The notes below the pieces were generated by a model that was not told where the DNA came from, did no database searches, and was given only the letters and a program-made list of their open reading frames with translations. DNA of 64,000 bases from Entonaema liquescens (taxonomy: Eukaryota > Ascomycota > Sordariomycetes > Xylariales > Xylariaceae): assembly GCA_902805475.1 (NCBI GenBank), contig CADCSX010000010.1:930001-994000 (forward strand), in the 5' to 3' direction. This document shows positions 11,301 to 24,918 of the stretch, one piece after another (within the stretch, counting starts at the first letter, position 1; each line of letters opens with the position of its first letter). The position numbers and the translations under genes were made by a program.

Positions 11301-14300
11301 CAGTACTGGTAGTTCAAGGAGATATTACTACATTGGTCTATAATAATAACTTAAGGCCCAGGGGCATTCGACTGTGGAGCTACCACACCTATGCATCAAC
11401 CGCAACCGCTTCTTATAGTAGTGTTTTTATCGCCACCTGGAGGCGGGGAAGTAGACTTATATATGCCCTCATCGATATTCATGCAGACGGACGGGGTGAA
11501 TGTTTACTTCTGAAAAGCGGCTGCAATGTAAGCATCATCCCGGGCTCTTGCCGCGGGAGAAACGGGACGTAACAATTCATCTTCACGCGAAATAGTATCT
11601 GCTGCCAAGCGTGTAGCGCATATCGGTAGTGAATATCGATTGTTACGATACTCGCTCCTGTAAGAAGTAAGTTGGGTGGGAATGACTTAAGGGCACTTTA
11701 AACTTTTAAGAGAGGGTTGATCTGCGGGCCTCCATCGTATACTCTAGAGAATGTCGGTGTGAGAGAAGGAGGGTTAGGAAAACGTAGTCTACGTGGGTCA
11801 ACCGGCTGACTACCTGTCTCGATAGGTTTGTACCTACATCGATGGGGTCTAGCAATGCAAGGCCGAAATATAAATGAGCCTTAGGTTACTATTATATGGT
11901 CGAGCCACGGGTAAGTTGTCTATGCGGGGAGTATTTACCAACTTCCGGCTATTGTTGAATAGGTACTGCGCATCTAAGCGAGACCATGTGTACTTGAGAC
12001 GATGGTGAAAGAGGGGTCGTTCATCCCAGCGGAACGGTCTATTGATCAAGCCAGGTGAAGGCACTGGTAAAGGGATCATGTGCTGTATAAGGTTCCTTTC
12101 CTGGGGTTTGGGGTTTCTGAGATGGTATTCCTACGCCAAAACGTATGTCAGCTGCCCGCTTCGTCTACGTCTTGTGTTAACTTGGAGATCGTCGCTCGCG
12201 TGACCCTGATAGTGATGCTTCTAGAAGTATGTTTTTGCGAATGTATACTACTCTATTCGATCGAGGGTTGTTCATCCAGAGTTGAGAGAAGGCATTCGTG
12301 ACCGACGGCCAGACGTGCCTGATTGCGAAACTAACTAATCGCATGATGGGCTTCCCACCTCGGGAGTTGTAAAGAGGGACCAATCTCGCGAAGCTGATGT
12401 GCGCGTTGTGAAGATCTATGATTTGGTCGTTCAAAGTAGTGTGTAACCACCCTAGTCTATCCGAGAGGCCGTGGGGGTTTAGGATGGGAGTTAGTTATTA
12501 CTCGAGTGGCACGTAATGTGTGTCATGGTGTGCCAATAATAATCGCAAAGCCGAAGAAGATAGCCAAGAACTGCAGTTGGGGAGTATCAGCCGCCCATAC
12601 ATATATCGAAATATACCAACTATGAATAACTCAACACGACGCGAGGAATCCCAAGATAAGTAAAGCCGGTTCGAACCTAGCAACCAATGTGCCACCTTAT
12701 TTCAACACCTATTAGTATCTCCAGGCGTAACAGGTCCCGGAGAAGGTCGTCCAAATTACGAGTACGTAGTAGCAGGCGGCCAAGGGGTTTCCAACAAGCG
12801 AATAGCCGGAACTTGAATCTCGTTGCAATATGTCCACTACGCAACTAGGACTCCCGTAAGGGCTAACGCAGATGGCGTTCTCATATACCTAGGAATTTGC
12901 GCTCGATAGCTACCTCGCAAGGCCGAAAGGGTTAGTTGGTCCGCGCCAAGGCAATGATGATATGGTGCATTCGGAATTGCATTTATGGCTATGAAATACG
13001 TTCCCATATGCGCATAACCCATGTTAGATGGATGGCTCTTCATCGGAGCGTCGAACGGTCCTCCTCATTGAATCCGTATCGATGAATCCTAATAGCTGTA
13101 TTAAGAACCATAGGACGTTGGGTTAAGATTGATAAGCACCACGTGCGTAGGAAGGTCAAGGTGTAACTGAATGCAACTGGTTACTTTGATCCGAAGTACG
13201 GACGGCACAATGCTGCATGAGAACCGAGTTGCATTAGTCGGTCAGCCAACCGCTGGGTTGAAGCAACACGAGAAGAATGTTACCTCCAAGCCTCCGAATA
13301 TCTAGCGAGGCCATATGTGGTAGGAGTAATGCCCTTCTCTTCAGCCACAATATGCAGGCTGCAGGTAAAATAGATTAACTGACAGGCCACGGATAAAACT
13401 TCCGAACCAATCCGGACTCGATTTGATAACGATTCACACAGCTGGCAAATGTGGTGTTTACTTGATGAAAAAGCAAAACACCGAGATGAGTTTAATAAAC
13501 CGGTCGGATATACTGAACTGATCATGGCCGGCCTCGTAGTCTATGAGGAGAAGGTCCTCCTAGACTTTGCTAGCTAAACTCGTTTACGGGAGATCGATTC
13601 CGGTCAAGCTCGGTTATCGTGCGAAGGGATTTAAGGAAATAGCACAGCGGTACAGGATGGGAAGTTGATCAACTCCACCCCTTGCTCTCCTGCATGTCAA
13701 GGTGAGTTGCGCCTGGTTCGTGGTCGTGACGGCCCACTATGCGATCGAGAATCGCAACGACTAAACTCGTTTCTAGAACGCATCTGTGCGTCTACCTGCC
13801 TTGTTTCATATATATGCCGAAGCCAAGTCGATCAAAGCAACGGTGCTAACGCGGAAATGACGACTCATATAAAAGCGAGAAGGTTGCTGAGACTTCAAAG
13901 TTGATGAGCCTCATCGTGACTTGCCTTATCTTTCGGCCATGACGTATAAGCGCTACCATTGAAGTCCAGCTTAATATTTCTTAACGTGAGACCCTTCGCG
14001 CTTCAACTACGATCTGTGAGATAGGAAGCCATTCAGATTTTATGAGAGCGCGGTATGCTTCACCATAACATAGTGTTAGAGCCGGTTTGACTCTAACGCA
14101 CCTCCGCGATTTTAGGTACCTTGCACCTACAGTAGAGCCGAATGAAAACGCCACATACTAACAGAACGCCCGTGAGTTAAAGCGGAATAGGGCCGGGGCG
14201 GGGAAAGCCTAGAGGCACGCGCAACCCTAAGGGCATCTAGAGCTAGTGTGGGTCAGACGGCCCGCCGAGGAGAGTCGGGATCGAGCTTCGTAGGTCCAAG

Positions 14301-17098
14301 GCGGATCTCGGCGCGGGTTGCGTCATCGAAACGTATAGCGGTCAGTCAATCCTTCGAGGCAGTCACTGACCCGTCATCAGTCTGGGATAGGATAGCAACC
14401 GGATTTTTTTTAAAAAAAAATAGTGTTATCAAAGATAGGAGAAGATGTGCTCTGAATACAATATTCTGAGCGTCCGGGAACTACCATGAATTCTTAGTCG
14501 TGCGGGTCAAGCTGTCATTGTAGCCAAGACTTAAGACTTATCGATCGTACCATCAGATAAAGACTTGATCGACCTCGCTTCGACAAGGAATCGCTGTCCT
14601 ACACCTAGGTGAAGGAGCATCAGATTAATTTATCTGCACCTAAGAAAGTATATGGATGATCGACTACATATCATTGGTGGGTAGGATATCCGTAATGTCG
14701 AGCATCCTCTCGAGAATCAAAGTGCTTTAGTCATCGTGACTTTTAGATAGGTATGCTTAAAGTCTTAAAGCTTTGTGGCCACAAGGTACCACCAGGGTGG
14801 AATCGATTAGTTTGGTGGAATTGAATTCGGCCGCAAGCAAATACTTGAGCTCGTTCTTAGATCCGAAGAAGGCCTAATTGAAGAGTTTGGTATGTTATAC
14901 CGAGACCGAACCAAGGTAAGGCGCTTCACGTGGAAATAGACCCTGTCTTGCAGGACTTACTCACATAATAAGCCCTGGAAGGTACCTAATCGTCCTACTG
15001 CAGGTATAGACGCGGTATAGACGTGGATACCTTATGCCTAGCCTAGGATTCAGGGGGGGTTCGATCCAGATTAGGATAACGAAATATGTAGACTTGACTC
15101 GTCGTCTTGGAATTTGGAAGATATTATGCAGTTGCAAAAATAAGGTAAGACATTATTATTGGTCAATCGGCGCTTCCTTCCTAGTCTTTCCCGATTAGGG
15201 TAGTTCCGGCCCGTGAACCCGATGCGTTTATCGGGCCCAATAGGGACCTATAAGGATCCATAGATGTGGATCTTTTCCATTTGGCGGAAAGAACCGTCGA
15301 CTTGCGACTGGTAAAGACCACCTCAAAACTTTTCCAAACAGAGAAATCCCGCCCTTGAAATGCATGATCACCTACATGCATAACACAGAACACATCCACA
15401 TTCACATCCACATTGATGTTTAATGGGTCTTCCAGACTTCTTAACTACCTCCTTGGGAAATCATCATTCTCAACTCAGCGCCATTCTGACTTATGGGTAT
15501 GGATATGAGACCTAGGGAAGGGGGGGCTTTCAAAAGATTGCATCATGCTCTTCCTCGCCATTGACACGTAGCCAAGATCTATATAGGTCCATACCGCTCA
15601 AACCCGGACCAACGGAAGGTAGATGTTGGTCCGAGATTCACCAAAATCTGGCCCTTTAGTATACATTGGGCCTCCGGCAGCTCTTAGGGTGCTTATAGAT
15701 GTATCGTTTTGTCGGCCACTAGACAGCTAGGCCGGTCAAGGATAAGACGGCGGCGCGGCTGTGTATACACCAATGCCCTGCTGGAGAAGGACTTGCAGAG
15801 CAAGTTAGCATCCCGAGACCCAGGGCTATCCGATTCGCCCTATATTCCGTATAAGTCCTCCGCCGGCCTTGTAGACGGCCAAATCTCTTAGATAGCTGGG
15901 CTAGAAATAAAGTAACGCTTCAACCACCCATCCGGTTCGCCCAGGAAGTGTTACAATGTCCGGTGATTATATGTTGTGTAATAGAGGAGGGTTACCACAT
16001 ATAAATCCGCAGACCCTGCGAATCTCCTCTCCAATCTATAACCACTCTACTGTGATATACACTAGCTAATCACAGTCGCAGCCATGCTTCCGCTTCGAGG
16101 AAAAGAGAGGATATAACCAGGAACCGTTTACCTGTGGCTATCTCTCCACCCTTTTTTTCAGTTCGTGATCTGCTGCTGGGATCTTGGCTCGCTTGACCGC
16201 CTTGTCCGCCATACCACCCCTTGCCCCCGTACTCCACGTCCGAATGGATAAGACCTCCCGTAGCGGCCCCCCCACTCTATTCGAGCGATACCAACGTGGT
16301 TGCGTGGGCGTGCTTTTCGTTTCGTCTTCTTCCAAGTACCCTGAAACAACGCTCCTCCGGTCCGTTCATGCCGATGTGGGTATTTCCTAGTTGGGACCAG
16401 CAATATAGCGTCCCTCGTAGACGGACTTGTCAAGTGACAATGGTTGCACCAAAAGCAACCCAGGAGTCACGTAGACTCCGGGACGTACACTCTATCTCCA
16501 CTCCTCACTCCTCGGCGGCTTTGCGGCATATGCCATTGAGCGAAACTAATAATCCATTGATAACATGTCGATCCTTCAACCGCCTGCTCGACTTGTAAGC
16601 GGTGGCCCTGGGACGTCCGCTATGAGAATTACCGCATTATATCCCTAGTCGATATTCTAGTGCATAGTGCCATTCGAACTCTGTTACCCCTGCCTTCATA
16701 TGTACCGAAGTCCACATCGTATACTTTGATAGATCATTGCTATCGCATCAGCCGTGACGTTGTATTGCCTCCTCCCATTGATACATAAGTAAGACTACTT
16801 CGACCTTGGCGTTCGCTCCTGAAGTTGTACTTGGCTCATATAACCTTCGAGATCCCCCTTATATTCGTGGGGAAAAGGTTACCTTGGGACTGGGTTCGTT
16901 GACGGACTTCGCTTCGCCCTACAGGGCCTTCTTTTGATCACCGATATACCAGCGCCTTCTCGACACACCTGCGAGCTCTCGGCTCATTGTTGACTGACTC
17001 TGATAACGTCCGGAGGCATCAAGGCTTGCCGTAGATCACGTGCGACTACTTCCCCGGAAGAGTTGGCTATAATAGACAACTCCAGCCGTTATCCAAAT
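8309..17098. other. Gene-poor block (8.8 kb)
   Basis: No open frame here shows a recognisable family or intron structure. Frames reach only about 60-125 codons, as chance would give. On the minus strand between about 10.6 and 8.9 kb, short protein-like stretches in shifting frames (for example YEVVVCIERS near 9.1 kb, and LRWTKKQIAERFAITRSNP near 9.76 kb) suggest a heavily decayed gene, but I cannot name it. A palindromic run of 8 T followed by 9 A lies near 14405-14421. From 11 to 17 kb the base composition is near 50% GC, with few simple repeats. No tRNA, rRNA or terminal inverted repeats were found. Confidence 0.4.
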
Positions 17099-20098
17099 AT
17101 GGAACATATCGAGGACCCGCAGTTCGATGGGATAGATCCCAATGCATCACCGTACGAGAGTGTCGACAGTAATACGACGCCTAATACGGAATTCTCTCCT
17201 CCCAGCAGCCCATTTGCAAAGGTTTCAGTCTCTAAAAATTGCCGGTTACTTGCGAGACAGAAACTAGCTCATCTAAGCCTCGAAGAAAAGGTACGTGATA
17301 AAAGAAATTTGATGCCATCAGATCGCTAACTTTCCAAGGTATCGCTACTAACAGCTGCTGACTTCTGGAGGACGAAGTCAATACCATCTAAAGGTATTCC
17401 GGCTGTCAAGACAAGCGATGGCCCCAATGGAGCTCGGGGAGGAATCTTCGTCGGGGGTACCAAGGTTAGTTTAAGACCTCGAGGTTATAACTTTGCTAAC
17501 AATCGCTCTTGTACAGGCAGCCTTGTTTCCGTGTGGTATCTCGCTTGCGGCCACCTGGAACAAAGATCTGCTGTATACAGTCGGCCAGCACCTGGCTGAC
17601 GAAGTCAGAGCTAGGTCAGCCAATGTGCTCCTCGCTCCCACAGTTTGCATGCATCGCCACCCTCTCGGCGGTCGGAACTTTGAATCTTTCTCTGAAGACC
17701 CGCTCCTCACCGGCAAGCTCGCCTCTAGGTATATACAAGGGCTTCAGTCCAAAGGAGTTGCCGCGACCATTAAGCGTTCGCTGTCATCTACCCGCTAGCA
17801 TTCGAAGCTTGGACTAATAATTGAACAGATTTCGTGGCAAATGAACAGGAAACTCTTCGGCTCACCATTGATTCAGTGATGATGGAACGCCCGTTGAGAG
17901 AACTGTATCTTCGCCCATTCGAGATTGCTGTACGGGAAGCGAATCCCTGGGCCGTCATGTCGGCTTATAATCTGGTCAACGGGACCCATGCTGATATGAA
18001 TAAATACACGCTCAAAGATATACTACGGGGAGAATGGGGTTACGACGGGTGAGTCCAATTACTTGTTCAAATCGAAATGGACAACTGATATTTGTACTTT
18101 TTAGAACCGTCATATCCGACTGGGGTGGTCTTAATTCAACTGTCGAGTCGATAAAGGCAGGGTGCGATATTGAGTTCCCCTTTTCGTCCAAGTGGCGTTT
18201 CGACAAGGTGTTGAAAGCTATCGAGGATGGCCTGCTTACGATTGATGATATAAATATCGCTGCAGAAAACGCCTTAACCCTCGTCGAGCGTACAAAGGGA
18301 GACGATATGTCAGCTGAAGAAGCCGAGCGTGAAGACGACAAAGAAGAGACGAGGACGCTGATTCGTGAAGCGGGAGCAGAGGGTCTAACTTTGTTGAAGA
18401 ACGAAGGGCAAATCCTACCGCTTAACCCCAAAACCGCCAAAGTCGCAGTCATCGGTCCGAACGCCAACCGAGCCATCGCCGGGGGCGGAGGGAGCGCCAG
18501 TCTTAACCCCTATTACAACACGCTTCCGCTCGATAGCATCAGAGCAGCAGCACAACAGGAAGTCGTATATGCTCAAGGGTGCCACATACATAAGTGGCTT
18601 CCAGTTGCGTCGCCTTTCTGTACCGATAAATCGGGCGAGCCGGGCGTGACTCTCGATTGGTTTAGCGGAGACCAGTTCCAAGGCGACGTAATCGTCACGC
18701 AGAGAAGGACTAATACCGATCTTTTCTTATGGGACTCCGCACCGCTAGCCCAGCTTGGTCCCGAATGGTCAGCTATTGCAACGACTTATATAACGCCAAC
18801 AACCACTGGCAAGCACACGATTAGTTTCATGAGTGTCGGCCCCGGGAGGCTATATGTAGACGGAAAACTGGCTCTCGACCTGTGGAACTGGACTGAAGAA
18901 GGCGAGGCGATGTTTGACGGCTCGATCGACTACATGGTCGGCGTTGATATGCAAGCCGGAAGGCCGGTACAATTGCGAGTGGAGATGACAAACGAGCTTC
19001 GACCGATTGCCAAACAGAAAATTTTCAACATGACACATAAATATGGAGGTTGCCGCCTCGGCTTCAAGGAGGAAGACCAGGTTGACTATCTTCAGCAAGC
19101 TGTAGATGCAGCAAGACAAGCCGACGTCGCTATTGTTATTGTCGGTCTTGATGCCGAGTGGGAGTCTGAGGGATACGACCGAAAGACGATGGACCTTCCT
19201 TCCGACGGAAGCCAGGATCGATTAATCGAAGCTGTAGTGAAGGCCAATCCGCGAACGGTTGTAGTCAACCAGTCCGGCTCGCCGGTAACTATGCCTTGGG
19301 TAGACCAAGTGCCGACTATCATACAAGCCTGGTATCAAGGTCAAGAAGCCGGAAACGCGTTGGCTGACGTTCTATTCGGCCGCCGAAACCCAAGCGGTAA
19401 ACTTCCAGTAAGTTACGCAGTCCGTAATAACTAATCGATTTTGTTGACCAATTATAACAGACAACTTTTCCTCGGCGACTCGAAGACACCCCCGCATACC
19501 ACACTTGGCCCGGTGAGAACTCACGTGTCCTATACGGTGAAGGCCTATATATCGGATACAGGCATTACGATCGGACGAGCATCGCGCCACTATTCCCGTT
19601 TGGCCACGGCCTCTCATACACGACGTTCGAGTACGGACGACCGTCTCTTAGCAGAAGGACGCTGACAGAGTCGGCACCAATCCACCTAATCATGGCGGTG
19701 ACTAACACCGGAAGCCTAGCCGGGTCGGAGACTGTCCAGATATATGTCAGAGACGACAAGTCAAGACTGCCTCGCCCCGAGAAGGAATTGGTGGCGTTTG
19801 AAAAAGTATCACTCCAGCCAGAAGAAACTAAGCACATTATCATCCCGCTGGATAAGTATGCAGTTGGATACTATGATGATTCGGTGCCGGCTTGGATCGC
19901 AGAGGAGGGCACATTTAAAGTACTGATAGGGGCGTCGGCGACTGATATCAGGTGAGCATCCCCCCACCTCTCGCTTAGCGATCTGCCCCTTACAACCTAC
20001 CTTATCTCGTTGATTCTCATTGATAATCACTAACCGGGATAACCTATAGGCATACGATTCCGTTCGATGTCAAGGAGTCATTCACTTGGACGTTTTAA
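17099..20098 (+). CDS. Beta-glucosidase, glycoside hydrolase family 3 with PA14 insert
   Basis: Hydrolyses terminal beta-D-glucosides with retention. Seven exons: 17099-17290, 17339-17464, 17517-17775, 17829-18048, 18105-19407, 19461-19951 and 20050-20098. Phases are consistent and give 879 aa. The frame is open upstream of 17099, but this is its first ATG. Domain order: GH3 N-terminal barrel (SDGPNGARG; IKHFVANEQE; nucleophile Asp271 in VISDWGG), the GH3 C-terminal domain interrupted by a PA14 carbohydrate-binding module (about residues 430-560; GPGRLYVDGKLALDLWNW), the likely acid/base Glu in EWESEGYDR, SGKLPTTFPRRLEDTP, then a fibronectin-III-like end (TGSLAGSETVQIYV). No signal peptide, so an intracellular or unconventionally secreted enzyme is likely, as in the Aspergillus bglI/bglF type. 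The open frame that runs through the 19408-19460 intron is only a shadow. Confidence 0.93.
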
Positions 20099-21340
20099 TT
20101 TTACGCCTCTGTTTAGGCATTGGCAACTCTACTCAGCCTATCCAGGCTTATGTAACTTATTTTGGTTCACTCTTTACGCACGCAGAGGGGGGCGCTATTA
20201 TCCTGCGCATACGGGTCTTTGATGAATACCTTTGATATCCCTATACGGCGATTGGGCGCGGGCATAATGGCGTATTCCCCGGACTGTATGAGATTCCCGC
20301 CTGGAGTGCTCTCATCAGAAGAGCGCTCCCGGGCATAATGACATGAGAGATATCGGACTATACTGGTACACTCATTAATGACGAAGGTTATAACCTGAAC
20401 AAGTAGCTGTACACGAATATACTTGCTTCTCTACGGAGGAGGTGTTGAATTTTGACATTTGATCTAGTATTACTGACATCTTTATGTGCTTGTTCTATCT
20501 TTATTTCTATAAGTACGCTCTACAAAAGCTTTAAGATGATGGTATAAAATAACCTATGCCAACAATGTGGGTGGAAGGTATTAATACCTTGAGAATTTTG
20601 GTGTCATAGACATCGCCACAAATCCGTATACCGATATACCGAAAAGGAGGCGAACCAGAAAACAGGATTTTGTAACCGAACCAAGGAAACCTCCCAGCGA
20701 TATTCCCTTATTGATTACACAATCTCCTAAGTTTAGAATATGAGAACAAGAATGTTGATCATCTACGCATTTTCTCTTCAGGGAGGTCTTGGAGGGTAGT
20801 AGATTGTATTGTACATTGGGATAACAGCATATTTAGTATTACTTCCGTGTTGGGGCTAAAATGCCTTTAAACGGTGTCCGGACCAGAAATAGATCTAGAC
20901 CGTGGACCGTGCGAAGAGAAAAAGGGGATGGGTGTGCGCAGCTGGCAAGACCCCACAGAAAAAAATAAAGTTATAGCGTATCATTTTAAGGTAACACTCA
21001 GGGTCCATCTTTCCACTACGATTTGGCGAGGCTCCACGTTGTTAGCATTAGCGACGTTAATACGTTAATACCTTATTATTTTCTACCTTATTACATTAGG
21101 TTATGTACTTTCCAACAACGCTTTCCAACAACGCCGTGACACGCTTACTTTATGTAATCGACAAGTTCTATTATAAGACCGGGCCTAGAAGCGCCCCTGA
21201 TTAATATTGTTATTATTATTTTATCTGCGTTGGAAGAGTTAGCTTGGGGAATTCATAAGAAAAAGGAGCTTTACAACAAGTTGTGATCATCCCCCACGGT
21301 CCGGTTTTACCCAGCCAAAGCTACTCGCCTATGGCTACCA
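20099..21340. other. Intergenic region
   Basis: 3' flank of the GH3 gene and 5' region of the metallophosphoesterase gene. It holds an inverted repeat at 20299-20334 (listed separately) and AT-rich stretches at 20400-20560 and 21050-21240. No further gene seen. Confidence 0.5.
20299..20334. other. Imperfect inverted repeat (hairpin) 3' of the GH3 gene
   Basis: GCCTGGAGTGCTCT and AGAGCGCTCCCGGGC pair over about 14 bp with one mismatch and one bulge, around a loop of about 7 nt. It lies 200 bp after the GH3 stop. It could be a 3'-end RNA structure or a relic of a small mobile element. Confidence 0.5.
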
Positions 21341-23589
21341 ATGTCGATCGCCATGGCGCCGCCTTATAGCAACGGCTACGGCTACCCGTCGTCTTCTCTA
21401 CCTACGTCCTCTTCATACGATTACGGCTACAGGAATAATAACGAACCCCAATCTATCTGCGACGAGATATGCGCTGGTATCGGAGTGATGCTGGGACAAC
21501 TATGGGGTTACATAAACGGACGGGGTCGACAAGTCACTTGGAGCTGGGCTATGAAGGCAGCGCATCAGATTAAGAGGAATATGACGCGACGGCGTCTCTT
21601 AAGCTTCCCGCATCTACTCGTGGCTTTCTGGGTACTCGTCATGCTGTGGGGAGAACGCTGGGTATTCGCGAGTCGGGTACGGAGTTGCGACTGGGACCAT
21701 TGGGAGGATTGGGTAAGTTTAAGATCTTGAGATGCACCAGCAGCTATTTGTATTGGTCTGGAAGCGCAAAGCAACATCGTTAACATATCGCAATACTATA
21801 GCCAGCTGGAGTGACGCCGCATCGCTTAATATTCGTCGCCGATCCCCAGATTATCGATCCTCACTCATACCCTGGTCGCCCGTGGCCCCTCAACCCCCTC
21901 ACCATGACCATAACCGATAACTACATGCGGCGATCTTATATACAATTACAGAAGCAATTACACCCAGATACTGTCTTCTTCCTTGGGGACCTTTTTGACG
22001 GTGGAAGAGAGTGGAAGACGACGAAGGGGGACTTTGAAGACCCGGAATGGGCAAAAGACCACCGCCCAGCAGAAGAGCGGAAACACTTGAAGGAGTGGCG
22101 TAGGAAATACGGCGACAATTACTGGCTTCGAGAGTACGCGAGGTTCGGCAACATATTCTACGACAATTGGAACTTGGGAGGCGTTTTCCCCGGCCCGGGA
22201 CAGCGGGGACGAAAACTTATATCAAGTTTACCGGGGAACCACGATTTAGGTTTTGGAGCTGAGGTGAAGGTTCCAGCGAGGCATCGTTTTACTGCGTATT
22301 TCGGGGAGACGAACAGGGTTGATGTCATCGGAAACCACACTTTCGTCTCCGTGGACACTGTGTCCCTAAGCGCTGGTACCTCGAGCATGAGAGGCCAGGT
22401 TGACTTGCAACCTATCTTCGGGCCGGTTCAGCAATTTTTGAAAGAAGTTAAGGCAACGAAGCGAAGAGCTGTTCAGAAGGAGCTACGGTTCTGGAGGGGC
22501 GAAGTGGAAGAATTGGTTTTTGAGCAGAAAGTCGAAGATCTCGAAACGGCAGACTTCAGCAAACTGCCGACTATAGATCCAGGAGAGGGCGCACCCGACC
22601 TCCCAACCATCCTCTTGACGCACGTACCTCTGTACCGAGATCCAGGGACTCCATGCGGTCCGATGAGAGAGCACTGGCCTCCAGCGAAACTGCCAAAAGG
22701 ACAGACTGGACCGGTAATCCCAGATCACCGAAATGCCATCAGCGTCTCAGGCGGATATCAATACCAGAATGTCTTAGATCCGAAAGACTCTAAAAAGCTT
22801 ATTCAGGACATCGGCAATGTGAATTACGCCTTTTCCGGCGACGACCACGACTACTGCGAGGTGGTACACTCGGCAGAGCAGGGAAACGTCCGCGAGATCA
22901 CGGTCAAGAGTTTCAGCATGGCTATGGGGGTGCCGACGCCGGGCTTCCAGATGGTTTCCATGTATAATCCCATCGACGACAAGGGAAACCCTCTTCCGGG
23001 CTCCCCGAAGACCACTCTCCAGACTCATCTCTGTTTACTCCCGCAACAACTCTCGACATTCGTAATGTATGCCATTCTCGGCGTACTAAGCGTACTAATC
23101 CTCATAGCGCGCGCCTTCCTCCTCCCCGTCTTCAACCTCCAGCCATTCGCCTTAGACCCCGCCCAACACCCATCATCAGCATTACTCCCAATCTTCAAAC
23201 CCAAGACCGAAGGCGACGACAAATTCGCCTACGACATAGCGCCGTCGGGAACATCTTCCTCCAAGTTCCCATCCGCTCGCGTATCCTCCACAAGACCCCG
23301 CGGCCAATCCATAACCAACGGACTAAGCACGCAGACACGCGCCACGTCGCCTAACACCAAGGCGAAGGCGAGCTCTGGGAAGTGGGGCTGGGGCCAGAAT
23401 AAGGGGCCCCGCATAGAGATTCGCAGGGACGCGTATTACGACGATAAGGGGCGTAGTGGAGATACGTGGAAGCCGGCGTCGCGGTCGCGGTATACCCTAG
23501 GCGTCGTAGGCAGGGAGATATGGACAACGAGTTGGCGCGTCGTGTGGATGGTGCTGTTGTTTTTCACTTATCTTACGTGCCAAGGGTGA
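21341..23589 (+). CDS. Membrane metallophosphoesterase, Cdc1/Ted1/PGAP5-like
   Basis: Calcineurin-like phosphoesterase anchored in the ER/Golgi membrane. Yeast Cdc1 and Ted1 remove ethanolamine phosphate from GPI-anchor mannoses, and Cdc1 is Mn2+-dependent. Two exons, 21341-21712 and 21802-23589, with an 88-bp intron 21713-21801, give 719 aa. Metal ligands are visible in order: VADPQIIDPHSYPGRP, FFLGDLFDGGREW, LPGNHDLGF, LTHVPLYR and FSGDDHDYC. Membrane segments: one near residue 90 (LLVAFWVLVMLWGERW), one after the catalytic domain (FVMYAILGVLSVLILIARAF) and one at the extreme C-terminus (VWMVLLFFTYL). Between the last two is a Ser/Thr/Lys-rich, probably disordered segment. Several ATGs lie close to the start: one in another frame at 21331, and a second in-frame one four codons on. 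Family membership is secure; whether it is the Cdc1 or the Ted1 orthologue is not. Confidence 0.9.
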
Positions 23590-23608
23590 GGGTGAGGGTG
23601 AGGGTGAG
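23585..23608 (+). repeat. Hexamer tandem repeat GGTGAG x4 spanning the stop codon
   Basis: Four exact copies overlap the end of the metallophosphoesterase gene. Because the unit is two codons long, TGA recurs in frame in every copy. Confidence 0.9.
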
Positions 23609-24918
23609 GGAGATGGAGATAGAACCGTGTTATTCGTGCCTTGCTATGCGTAATGGCAGTGGCTGCGTAGCCTTAGGTTAGGTGCTTGTGTACTCCCACT
23701 CGCCTATCGACCCCCTCTTCCCCCTTTTTTCTGTGTCTAGGTTCTGCTTTTGCCTATGCTTCTTTGGAGAAGACAAGGATAGGGGGATAAGGCATACATA
23801 GTTGGCGAGCGAGAATAGGGATAACAATACATAGGAAGGCGGCGTGTTATGCTAATGGCTAATCGAAGTAATTTCTCTCTCCGCAGCGGTATTAGGGTCC
23901 GCACATATAATAGGACCCAGAGATCAAGATGAGGAGGACATGGTATTCGCAAAGCAGGCGTAGGGAGCTATAAAAGAGGAAGCTGGTATGCTCTCGGCCT
24001 GGCTGTCCCTAGGTATTTACGTGATGGGATGGCTAGGGGCACACTGTATGATATGAAGCAAGGCGCATAGACCTAAATATACACGGTTAGGCCTTATTTA
24101 TAACTTCCATTTATTATATTTTTCATGCCAGATATTTGATGATGTTGTTGTAGCCTACGTGTTAATAAGTATCGAGTTATGGTCACTAAGTTAGTTACCT
24201 AAATGCACCTAGGCATGCTGGCTCAAGCTGACTGACCAGTACAACTTATCGCTAGAGTTGAGTTCAATAAGAATACGTAAGTGAATGGGGGTTTACAAGA
24301 TCGAGATGAATAAGAGTCAGACATTACATTAACTCCTTTTCTATACGACCTCAGCCCCAATTTTTCTCTCATAGCTTTAACCCGTAATATAGAGTCTAGA
24401 GGGCGATAGCTCTTTGAAATAGTTATAAACATAGATAGGACAAGGAGGAAATGGTGGGATTTATCAGACCTAATAGAAAGGGGCTGTCAACTTAAGCTGA
24501 GGATATTTTACTACCTCCTATATCAACAGCGCAGTCAACATTTACATAATTCGAAGTTCACATTTATATCTACAACAACCCAAGAAATAGGAGGCATATA
24601 ATACTACAAGCCACTCCAAACAGTCACATAGATCAGACAATCATATTTGAACATTTCAACTTTTTTGAATTCGCTAGGCCACTGGTTAGTTAGTAACAGA
24701 TCAACTCGACCACCTATCTATTCCAAGCCGTGCTGTGATACCCGCCAAAACAGTAGGGTGAATTTCCCCTTCGAGGCCGCCTGCGTCAGAGCATAAAGGA
24801 CGGCGCGAATATGGCTTGGCCTACAATACGGGCTTGCCGAGGAACGAGCCTAAGCTCCTAGACGAGAAGGGGGGAAAATAAAGGGGGGAACTTATGTGGC
24901 CCAGTGGCCGTGCGCGCC
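23590..24918. other. Intergenic region between convergent genes
   Basis: 3' flanks of the phosphoesterase (plus) and the transporter (minus). CT/AG-rich patches near 23700-23800 and an AT-rich stretch at 24060-24680. No gene recognised. Confidence 0.5.

Noticed and set aside
12600..12690. Possible tRNA B box (GGTTCGAACC) near 12668
   Set aside because: T-stem has a mismatch, no A box at the right distance, and no pairing acceptor stem.
15050..15075. Possible tRNA B box (GGTTCGATCC)
   Set aside because: The flanking bases cannot form a T-stem and there is no A box upstream.
18012..18476. 154-codon minus-strand frame
   Set aside because: Antisense shadow of the GH3 coding exon.
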